A stretch of 8,885 nucleotides of DNA, from contig WFPH01000123.1 of the NCBI GenBank assembly GCA_015487645.1, positions 1 through 8,885 of the forward strand, given 5' to 3'. Within the stretch, counting starts at the first letter, position 1; each line of letters begins with the position of its first letter. This stretch comes from Thermosulfurimonas sp. GTDB taxonomy: Bacteria > Desulfobacterota > Thermodesulfobacteria > Thermodesulfobacteriales > Thermodesulfobacteriaceae. A model generated the notes under the pieces. It was not told the origin of the DNA. It made no database searches and saw only the letters and a program-made list of their open reading frames with translations. Shown here in pieces: positions 1 through 5,285 of the stretch. Both the position numbers and the translations under genes were made by a program.

Positions 1-72
1 GGCCACAGAGTTACCTGGGGTGTCGGCTTCGGCAAGGATCTTGATGATTTGATCAATACTAAACTTTTTCAT
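1..72 (-). CDS. IS3-family transposase OrfA, first 24 codons (partial)
   Basis: The reading frame starts with ATG at 72 and stays open to the window edge. It encodes MKKFSIDQIIKILAEAD, then TPGNSVA. This is the typical beginning of IS3-family OrfA (MKK/RF-x-EQII-x-ILREAE-xG-x-SVAEV), the first helices of the HTH_Tnp_1 DNA-binding domain. GGAGGTGA stands six to seven bases upstream of the ATG, which fixes the start. In the family, OrfA binds the terminal repeats and is fused to the DDE integrase OrfB by a programmed -1 frameshift. Neither the frameshift site nor OrfB is visible here, so I cannot say whether the element is active. Only 24 residues are seen, but the match to the family N-terminus is close. 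Confidence 0.75.
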   Translation of the reverse strand, partial: MKKFSIDQIIKILAEADTPGNSVA

Positions 73-126
73 AGCTCACCTCCATGGTTTTAAATTGCTT
101 TAATTATAAATCCTAACACCCCAGGT
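13..126 (-). repeat. 11-base inverted repeat spanning the IS orfA start region
   Basis: Bases 13-23 (ACCTGGGGTGT) are the exact reverse complement of bases 116-126 (ACACCCCAGGT). One arm lies inside orfA codons and the other lies upstream of the -10 box, so a transcript from the element's own promoter would lack the upstream arm. A transcript entering from outside the IS would carry both arms and could fold across the ribosome-binding site and start codon. The 92-base loop makes the structure only moderately convincing. Confidence 0.5.
103..108 (-). promoter_or_regulatory. -10 element of the IS3 orfA promoter
   Basis: A perfect TATAAT lies on the minus strand 31 bases upstream of the orfA ATG. 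At 17-base spacing the -35 position holds only a poor match (GAACCA), so the promoter is probably weak, as is usual for IS elements. Transcription would start near 96 and the leader would carry the GGAGGTG site. Confidence 0.45.
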
Positions 127-151
127 GGTTCGAAAAATGGGGAGCAGGTCA

Positions 152-313
152 TTTGGCCTATGCCCAGCATGGAGCATGGGAGGGATGTACTTTAAAAAGC
201 TCTAACTCTTCTACTACTCAAACAGTTTCCGGAAAAAGAAATAAAGAAAAAGGACAGCCTAAGAAACAAATAAAACCACCCCTCTTTAAGAAAGGAGAAT
301 AATCTGCATTAGC
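152..313. other. Non-coding stretch between two insertion-sequence remnants
   Basis: I see no credible gene here. The sequence is purine-rich and AT-rich (for example 230-275) and has stops in all frames. It holds a tandem 7-base duplication (AGCATGG at 166-172 and 173-179). A 9-base inverted repeat (ACCACCCCT at 275-283, AGGGGTGGT at 347-355) reaches into the next element. No U-tract terminator is visible. It is probably debris between mobile elements. Confidence 0.6.
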
Positions 314-447
314 TCAGAGTTAATCTGACAGGTAGGGCTTACCAAAAGGGGTGGTCTGGGCTCCCCTCCAGAAAGAGCTCCACCCAAAACTCAAAACAAG
401 GAGGAATAGCCATGACCACCCAAGAGAAGCTTATCAAGGGCCGTTGA
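314..447 (+). mobile_element. Truncated left end of a probable IS481-type insertion sequence
   Basis: This segment contains an imperfect palindrome (TCAGAGTTAATCTGA, 314-328), then a leader with AAGGAGGAAT at 398-407, then the first codons of a transposase that are cut off at once. The combination of end-like repeat, short leader and transposase start suggests the left end of an element whose body has been deleted. The true outer boundary is not defined; it may lie a few bases to the left. The right boundary falls close to the first bases after the tenth codon, where family resemblance stops. The family call rests on my recollection of N-termini of IS481-like transposases. Confidence 0.4.
412..447 (+). 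pseudogene. Transposase 5' stub (IS481-like), 11 codons then stop
   Basis: ATG at 412 follows a textbook ribosome-binding site (AAGGAGGAAT) and encodes MTTQEKLIKGR before TGA. Many IS481-type transposases begin with a very similar M-T/V-TQEKLIK-x-K segment and then continue into a helix-turn-helix. Here the homology ends near codon 9 or 10 and a stop follows, so the gene was truncated by deletion or by another rearrangement. The intact start signals suggest a recent loss. It cannot encode a working transposase. As a very short ORF it could also act as an upstream translated leader for the chloride transporter gene 53 bases further on, but nothing else supports that. Confidence 0.45.
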
Positions 448-499
448 GCCTTCAAAAATAGTATAGTAGTAAGATGGAAACCGAGGAGGTTTTCCAGAG

Positions 500-2275
500 T
501 TGAAAAGAAGACAAGTTCGACTTCTCCTGGATGCAGTCCTCCTGGGAATCGTAGGGGCCGTGGTGGCCCGAATCTTTAGCTTGATGGTGGACTTCTCTCA
601 GGAAATCTTTCTGGGGAAAATCGCTCTCTACCGTCCTCCCGGGCTACCCAATGAGGGCGGATTACCTCAGGAAGTAATTGGCCCCTACGGCATGACCCTG
701 ATCCCTATGGTAACCACCCTAGGTGGTTTTCTCTCTGGACTCCTAGTTTACCTTTTCGCTCCCGAGGCCCGCGGGCACGGGACCGAGGCCGCCATCAAGG
801 CCTTCCACTTCTTGGAGGGTCATATCCGGACCAGGGTGCCTCTGGTCAAGATGTTTGCTTCCGCCATCACTCTTGGTTCCGGAGGCTCGGCGGGTCGAGA
901 GGGCCCGGCCTCACAAATAGGGGCCGGGGTGGGCTCTCTTTATGGCCGGATCACCCGGCGCACACCCCATGAGAGGCGTCTTCTTCTTCTTATGGGGATG
1001 AGCGCGGCCCTTTCAGCTATCTTCCGCTCTCCCATGGGCACAGCCTTCTTTGCGGTGGAAGTGCTTTACAGCCAGATAGAGTTCGAGACCCAGGCCCTGA
1101 TCTACTGCATCTTCTCGGCAGGTGTGGCCTATCTCCTGAGCGGTTTCGTAGTGGGCTGGGAGCCGCTCTTTCGACTCCCCGGAGACCTCTCGGTAACCTC
1201 CCCGGAACAATATCTTGGCTTCTTGGTCTTGGGGGTGCTTGCGGGCGTGGTGGGGACCATCGCTCCCCTGGTCTTTCACTATACCAAGGAAACCTTCGAC
1301 CGCCTGCCCTTACCCATCTACTTCCGGGCCGCCCTGGGCGGTCTTCTGGTAGGGCTCATGGGACTGGCCCTGCCACAGGTCCTCGGTATCGGATACGGCT
1401 GGTTACAGAAGGCCATCGACGGAGAACTTCCCGGAAATCTCATGCTGGCCATCTGCTTGGCCAAGATCCTGGCCTTCTCCCTCACTATCGGCTCTGGAGG
1501 TTCCGGGGGAGACTTCGCTCCTAGCCTCGTGGTGGGTGGAATGCTCGGAGGCTTCGTGGCCCATCTTTTTCATCAGCCTCCGGCCCCCTACGTGGTCATC
1601 GGGATGGCCTCGGTCTTCGGAGCTGCCGCAAGGGCTCCCATGGCCAACATCTTTATTGTGCTCGAGATCACCGGAGCCTTCGGACTCATGCCGGCCACGG
1701 CCCTCTCCGTAATGCTGGCTTACTTCGTACAGATCACCCTCTCCTCCCCGCTTCCAGTAAAAAGTCTCTACGATTCCCAGGTGCCAAGCCGGGTCCACTC
1801 TCCTGCTCACCGGGGAGAATTCTTTACGGACATCCTGGCAGACATCAAGGTCAAGGACATCTTCCGTCCCGAAAAGGTTTACGCCGTGGTCCCGGAGGAT
1901 ATGACTCTGAGACAGTTCGTAACCCTCTTTGGACGCACGGAGCAACACTACTTTCCGGTGGTAGACTCTGAGGGCTTTCTTTCCGGTATCTTTTCTATAA
2001 ATGACGTGCGTCCCTATCTCCTTAACGAGGAACTCTGGGACATCATCATCATAAGGGACCTGGCCCGCAGAGATGTGATCACCACTCATCCCGAAGAAGA
2101 CATCAACACCGTGCTCCGCAAGTTCACCATCCGCAACATCGACCAATTGCCAGTGGTTAAGAGCGAGGATCCCCGGGTCTTTCTGGGAATGATAAGTCGA
2201 AGGGAGGTGATCAACTTCTACAACAAACAGTTGGAAAAGATGCGCAGGGCTGAAAGCCTGCCTTATGTGGTGTAA
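500..2275 (+). CDS. CLC-family chloride channel/transporter with C-terminal CBS-domain pair
   Basis: This is a 591-residue inner-membrane CLC protein, two domains long as expected for a CBS-bearing member. Residues 1-415 form the helical membrane core. The filter segment GREGP (132-136) carries the external gating glutamate E134. GDFAP (337-341) matches the third filter segment, and Y424 aligns with the central tyrosine of E. coli ClC. The first filter segment reads GHGT (92-95) instead of GSGIP. At the position of the E. coli internal 'proton glutamate' E203 it has valine (FAVEV, V188), as in eukaryotic CLC channels. Residues 447-507 and 520-578 are two CBS motifs, which usually sense adenine nucleotides. 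The start is TTG at 500, chosen because GAGGAGGT (483-490) is well placed and an in-frame stop (470-472) lies just upstream with no better start. Only a weak -10-like TATAGT (462-467) is visible upstream. Chloride transport is family knowledge; passive versus proton-coupled is inference. Confidence 0.93.
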   Translation: MKRRQVRLLLDAVLLGIVGAVVARIFSLMVDFSQEIFLGKIALYRPPGLPNEGGLPQEVIGPYGMTLIPMVTTLGGFLSGLLVYLFAPEARGHGTEAAIKAFHFLEGHIRTRVPLVKMFASAITLGSGGSAGREGPASQIGAGVGSLYGRITRRTPHERRLLLLMGMSAALSAIFRSPMGTAFFAVEVLYSQIEFETQALIYCIFSAGVAYLLSGFVVGWEPLFRLPGDLSVTSPEQYLGFLVLGVLAGVVGTIAPLVFHYTKETFDRLPLPIYFRAALGGLLVGLMGLALPQVLGIGYGWLQKAIDGELPGNLMLAICLAKILAFSLTIGSGGSGGDFAPSLVVGGMLGGFVAHLFHQPPAPYVVIGMASVFGAAARAPMANIFIVLEITGAFGLMPATALSVMLAYFVQITLSSPLPVKSLYDSQVPSRVHSPAHRGEFFTDILADIKVKDIFRPEKVYAVVPEDMTLRQFVTLFGRTEQHYFPVVDSEGFLSGIFSINDVRPYLLNEELWDIIIIRDLARRDVITTHPEEDINTVLRKFTIRNIDQLPVVKSEDPRVFLGMISRREVINFYNKQLEKMRRAESLPYVV

Positions 2276-2278
2276 AAT
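2250..2278 (+). promoter_or_regulatory. Possible promoter for the phoH operon inside the end of the CLC gene
   Basis: CTGAAA (2250-2255) and TAAAAT (2273-2278) are separated by 17 bases and match four and five positions of the sigma-70 consensus. A start near 2285 would give a short leader holding the strong GGGAGGTGA site (2293-2301) of phoH. Such matches also occur by chance, and readthrough from the CLC gene is equally possible. Confidence 0.3.
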
Positions 2279-2308
2279 AAAAGCCAAAATCTGGGAGGTG
2301 AAGATAGC

Positions 2309-3277
2309 TTGACTACTACCGTAGAGAGGACTTTCGAGGATTACAAACTGGCCCGGCATCTTTTCGGGGAGCGCGGGGCCCATCTAAAGGCCTTAGAGAA
2401 GGCCTTTAGGGTCCAGATCACGGCCCGGGGCAACCAGATCCTTATTACGGGAGATCCCATCGACACCGAGTTGGCCGATCGGGCCTTTGAGGAACTGTAC
2501 GGCTTGCTCAAGGCTGGCTACACCCTTTATCCCAGCGATGTAGAGTATGCCGCTCGCATACTCTCCGAAAACCCCAAGGCCAATCTGAAGGAGATCTTCC
2601 TCGATACCATTTTCGTGACCTCGGGACGCAAGGTCATCACCCCCAAGGGGATCACCCAGAAGCGGTACATCGAGGCCATCCGTAATCACGATATCGTCTT
2701 CGGGGTTGGGCCAGCCGGTACGGGCAAAACCTATCTGGCCATGGCTATGGCCATTTCCTTCTTGATGAAGGGAGAAGTCTCCCGGATTGTGCTGGTGCGT
2801 CCGGCGGTGGAAGCCGGAGAGAAACTGGGGTTCCTGCCCGGCGATCTGGTGGAGAAGGTCAACCCCTATCTTCGGCCCCTTTATGATGCCCTATACGACA
2901 TGCTGCCTTTTGATAAGGCCTCCAGACTCCTTCAAAAAGGGGTCATTGAGGTGGCCCCGTTGGCTTTCATGCGGGGAAGGACGCTCAACGAGGCCTTTAT
3001 CATCCTGGACGAGGCCCAGAACACTACCTCTGACCAGATGAAGATGTTCCTCACCCGTTTGGGCTACAACTCCCGAGCGGTCATCACCGGAGACATCACC
3101 CAGATAGACCTTCCGGATCCCAAGCGTTCGGGGTTGGTGGAAGCCGTGGAGATCCTCCGGAATGTGGAGGGTATCGCCTTCGTGTTTTTCAGCAAAAAGG
3201 ATGTGGTGAGGCACCCGCTGGTGCAGCGTATCATCGAGGCCTACGAAAGAAAGGAGGGCCGGGCGCATGAGGGCTAG
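2309..3277 (+). CDS. phoH: PhoH-family ATPase (PhoL/YbeZ type)
   Basis: This 322-residue cytoplasmic P-loop ATPase is close to the usual length of PhoH/YbeZ (about 320-350). Residues 15-50 look like the KH-like N-terminal RNA-binding segment (LFGERGAHLKALE). The ATPase domain has Walker A GPAGTGKT (134-141), Walker B IILDEAQ (231-237), sensor-like ITGDITQIDLP (259-269) and the conserved DVVRHPLV segment (298-305) with a likely arginine finger. The family resembles the ATPase half of SF1 helicases and is linked to RNA and ribosome metabolism, often with the endonuclease YbeY. The start is TTG at 2309, seven bases after GGGAGGTGA. In many bacteria the next genes are a 7TM-HD hydrolase and ybeY; here neither is present and a MoeA-like gene overlaps its end by 11 bases. 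Identification is secure; the precise role is not. Confidence 0.95.
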   Translation: MTTTVERTFEDYKLARHLFGERGAHLKALEKAFRVQITARGNQILITGDPIDTELADRAFEELYGLLKAGYTLYPSDVEYAARILSENPKANLKEIFLDTIFVTSGRKVITPKGITQKRYIEAIRNHDIVFGVGPAGTGKTYLAMAMAISFLMKGEVSRIVLVRPAVEAGEKLGFLPGDLVEKVNPYLRPLYDALYDMLPFDKASRLLQKGVIEVAPLAFMRGRTLNEAFIILDEAQNTTSDQMKMFLTRLGYNSRAVITGDITQIDLPDPKRSGLVEAVEILRNVEGIAFVFFSKKDVVRHPLVQRIIEAYERKEGRAHEG

Positions 3278-4298
3278 GACCATCCCGGTGGAGGAAGCCG
3301 TGGGGATGGTTCTGCCCCACGATATCACCGAAATTCGTCCCGGAGAGTTTAAAGGTCCGGCCTTCCGCAAGGGGCACGTCATACGGGAGGAAGATATTCC
3401 GCACCTCAAGCGGCTGGGCAAAGAGCACATCTACGTGCTTGAGATGGACCCCGGTGAACTCCACGAAGATGAGGCCGCCCTGCGACTGGCCCGTGCGGTG
3501 GCTGGAGAGGGCGTGGTCTTCTCGGAAGAGGTTCGCGAGGGCAAGGTCACCTTTCTGGCGGCTCGGGAGGGGCTTTTCAAGGTAGACGTGGAGGCCCTTT
3601 ACCGGATCAATTTACTGGGGGAGATCGCCCTCACCACCCGGCACGGCAACTTCTGGGTCAAAAAAGGCGAAAAACTGGCTGGGGGGCGGGCCATCCCCCT
3701 GGTAGTCAAAGAGGATCTCATAGTAGAGGTAGAACGCCTGGCCGCCGAGAGTCCGGGAATCCTCCGGGTGTTACCCCGGAAAATGTCCCGAGCAGGCCTG
3801 GTGATCACCGGAAATGAGGTTTATTACGGTCGGATCAAGGACGCCTTTGCCCCTGTCATGATCCCCAAACTCCAGTCTTATGGGCTCGAGGTTCTGGGGC
3901 CGGTCTTCGTTCCGGATGACCGAGCGCGTATCAAAGAGGCCATTTCTGGAATGCTAGAAGAGGGAGCGGAAGTGGTTCTGGTGACCGGAGGGATGTCGGT
4001 GGATCCAGATGATGTCACCCGGGCAGCCATCTCCGATCTAAATCCCGATCCCCTCACCTATGGAGCCCCGGTCCTTCCGGGGAACATGTTCCTGGTGGCC
4101 TACCTCGAAAGTAGAGCCATCCTAGGCGTGCCGGCCTGTGGTATGTACCACGGAGTAACCATTCTGGATCTGGTCCTTCCGCGGGTCATCACCGGAGAAA
4201 TTCTCACCCGCAAAGAACTTGCAGCCCTGGGGCATGGAGGTTATTGTCTCCATTGTAAAGAGTGCCGCTTTCCCATCTGTCCTTTCGGGAGAGGTTAA
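3267..4298 (+). CDS. MoeA-like molybdopterin-binding protein with C-terminal four-cysteine motif
   Basis: The protein has 343 residues. Residues 175-310 form a MoCF_biosynth (MogA/MoeA) domain: GLVITGNEVYYGRI (177-190), then VTGGMSVDPDDVTRAAI (239-255), equivalent to the molybdopterin-binding GGxS...D loop. Residues 1-170 begin with a MoeA-like AVGMVLPHDI but then diverge from classic MoeA, and the MoeA domain IV is absent. The C-terminus ends in C327-x2-C330-x2-C333-x4-C338 followed by PFG, a compact set that could bind an Fe-S cluster or zinc. This layout fits the poorly characterised 'MoeA-like' family seen in anaerobes, whose substrate is not known to me. The start ATG at 3267 follows GGAGGG and overlaps phoH by 11 bases; the stop abuts yggT. 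It may handle a pterin cofactor, but a role distinct from Mo-cofactor synthesis is possible. Confidence 0.85.
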   Translation: MRARTIPVEEAVGMVLPHDITEIRPGEFKGPAFRKGHVIREEDIPHLKRLGKEHIYVLEMDPGELHEDEAALRLARAVAGEGVVFSEEVREGKVTFLAAREGLFKVDVEALYRINLLGEIALTTRHGNFWVKKGEKLAGGRAIPLVVKEDLIVEVERLAAESPGILRVLPRKMSRAGLVITGNEVYYGRIKDAFAPVMIPKLQSYGLEVLGPVFVPDDRARIKEAISGMLEEGAEVVLVTGGMSVDPDDVTRAAISDLNPDPLTYGAPVLPGNMFLVAYLESRAILGVPACGMYHGVTILDLVLPRVITGEILTRKELAALGHGGYCLHCKECRFPICPFGRG

Positions 4299-4595
4299 AT
4301 GTTTGTGATTTCGTACTTTCTATCAGCCCTGGCCAAAGTTATAGATCTGGTACTAAATCTTTATCTCTGGATCATCATCATTCGGGCCCTCATCTCCTGG
4401 GTAAACCCGGATCCTTTCAATCCCATCGTGCGTTTTTTCTATCAGATTACGGAACCCGTCCTGTGGCGCGTAAGGAGGATAATCCCCCCCATAGGGGCCT
4501 TTGATATCTCGCCCCTGGTGGTCATTCTCATTATCGTGTTTCTCCAGCAATTCCTGGTTCCCACTCTTTACGAGCTCTCCGTGAGGTTGCGATGA
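4299..4595 (+). CDS. yggT: YggT-family integral membrane protein
   Basis: This is a 98-residue membrane protein with two hydrophobic helices (about 3-28 and 70-92), the single-repeat form of the family. The loop carries the YggT signature: RALISWVNPDPFNP (29-42), ITEPVLWRVRRIIPP (50-64) and DISPLVV (69-75). The ATG directly follows the TAA of the preceding gene (TAAATG), so it is very likely translated by coupling. Its stop overlaps divIVA in an ATGA. YggT (YlmG) homologues lie next to divIVA, sepF or proC in many bacteria and plastids, and have been linked to membrane and nucleoid distribution or osmotic tolerance. The exact activity is not established. Confidence 0.93.
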   Translation: MFVISYFLSALAKVIDLVLNLYLWIIIIRALISWVNPDPFNPIVRFFYQITEPVLWRVRRIIPPIGAFDISPLVVILIIVFLQQFLVPTLYELSVRLR

Positions 4596-5074
4596 AGCTC
4601 ACCCCCAAGGAGATCCGGGAAAAGGGGTTCAACGTGGTCCCCATAGGTTACAGCCGGGGGGCGGTACGAGCTTTCCTTGAAGAGGTAGCCGACTTCGTGA
4701 AAGAGGTCATCCGGGAAAACAACCAGCTAAAAGATGAACTGGCGCGCAAGGATAGAGAGATTGAGGAGCTTCAGCAGGAAGCTCGGGCCTTCCGGGAGGC
4801 CTTGCGTAAACTGAACGAATTCTCAGAAACCATCAAGGCCCAGGCTCAGGCCGAAGCCAAACGGATCGTGGAAGAGGCCGAACGGGAGGCTAGGCTTCTC
4901 GAAGAAGACATTGAACGACTCTGGAAGTTGAGGGAAAAGCTTCGCCTCGATCTGCGAGCTCTTCTTATGTCTTATCTGGAACACCTGGAGGAAACCTTAC
5001 GTGGCCGCAGTAAAAGCGCATCCGAAGGGCACAGTACTGAAGATCCACGTCCAGCCGAAAGCCAAGAAGACTGA
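4592..5074 (+). CDS. divIVA: DivIVA-domain coiled-coil protein
   Basis: This is a 160-residue cytoplasmic protein. Residues 1-40 form the DivIVA N-terminal domain (LTPKEIREKGF at 3-13, then a Gly-Tyr region and AVRAFLEEVADF at 24-35), the part that binds curved membrane in known members. Residues 38-135 are a long, charged heptad-like coiled coil with almost no proline or glycine, expected to dimerise. The last 25 residues are polar and probably disordered. DivIVA recruits division or polar-growth factors to cell poles and septa in Gram-positives; homologues in this lineage are less studied. The ATG lies in an ATGA overlap with yggT. The final 74 bases are shared with yggU in another frame, so the disordered tail is an overprint on that gene's start. 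No truncation is evident. Confidence 0.88.
   Translation: MKLTPKEIREKGFNVVPIGYSRGAVRAFLEEVADFVKEVIRENNQLKDELARKDREIEELQQEARAFREALRKLNEFSETIKAQAQAEAKRIVEEAEREARLLEEDIERLWKLREKLRLDLRALLMSYLEHLEETLRGRSKSASEGHSTEDPRPAESQED
4987..4991 (+). promoter_or_regulatory. Ribosome-binding site that fixes the GTG start of yggU
   Basis: GGAGG inside the divIVA coding sequence lies nine bases upstream of GTG at 5001. It is the only good Shine-Dalgarno site near the first conserved residues of YggU and is the reason to accept the long overlap. Confidence 0.6.
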
Positions 5075-5285
5075 GATAGTCGGGTATCACGGCGAAGCCT
5101 TGAAAATACGGGTGTCGGCCCCGGCTACGGAAGGCCGGGCCAATGCTGCTCTGCTAGAATTTCTGGCGGATCGGTTGAAAGTAAAGAAGAAGGATCTGAG
5201 TCTCCTCTCTGGCGAAAGGTCACGGGAGAAATTAATTTTAGTTTCCGGGAAAACGCCTGAGGAAATCCAGAGGTTGTTAGGATGA
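5001..5285 (+). CDS. yggU: YggU / DUF167 family protein
   Basis: This 94-residue protein matches the DUF167 (YggU) fold along its length: KIHVQPKAKKTEIVG (14-28), ALKIRVSAPATEGRANAALL (33-52), and a lysine-rich VKKKDLSLLSGERSREK (59-75). These are the family's hallmark QP-x-A, APxxxGxAN and SGxxSRxK elements. The biochemical function is unknown; homologues often sit beside yggT, proC or divIVA. The start is GTG at 5001 with GGAGG nine bases ahead, overlapping divIVA by 74 bases. No later ATG/GTG/TTG would leave the first strand intact. Its stop shares an ATGA with the HAD gene. Confidence 0.9.
   Translation: MAAVKAHPKGTVLKIHVQPKAKKTEIVGYHGEALKIRVSAPATEGRANAALLEFLADRLKVKKKDLSLLSGERSREKLILVSGKTPEEIQRLLG

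Larger units (their letters stand above)
1..151 (-). mobile_element. Terminal part of an IS3-family insertion sequence (orfA end), cut by the window edge
   Basis: Read on the minus strand, this begins at 151 with TGACCTGCTCCCC. The TG tip followed by a C-rich stretch is the pattern of IS3-family terminal inverted repeats. Then come a perfect TATAAT, a strong GGAGGTG ribosome-binding site and the start codon of an IS3-type orfA at 72. The 79 bases between the tip and the start codon fit the usual compact IS3 layout. The rest of the element (most of orfA, the orfB integrase and the other terminal repeat) lies outside the window, so neither its integrity nor a target duplication can be judged. 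The exact outer border at 151 is inferred from one end only. The base composition is more AT-rich than the downstream operon, as expected for a transferred element. Confidence 0.7.

Noticed and set aside
166..179. Tandem AGCATGG duplication just outside the IS3 end
   Set aside because: A target-site duplication would flank the whole element rather than stand twice on one side, and a 7-base tandem copy is easily chance.
474..503. Nine-codon ORF whose TGA overlaps the TTG start of the CLC gene
   Set aside because: It could be a coupled leader peptide, but it has no clear ribosome-binding site and its coding span contains the CLC ribosome-binding site. It is best explained by chance.
1403..2383. 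A 326-codon open frame on the minus strand opposite the CLC gene
   Set aside because: It lies entirely across a clearly conserved CLC/CBS gene and the start of phoH. Its product is rich in histidine, glycine and serine with no recognisable domain. This is the usual shadow frame in GC-rich coding DNA.
2891..3464. Minus-strand open frames opposite phoH and the MoeA-like gene
   Set aside because: They mirror strongly conserved plus-strand genes, have no ribosome-binding sites that stand out, and encode no known motif.
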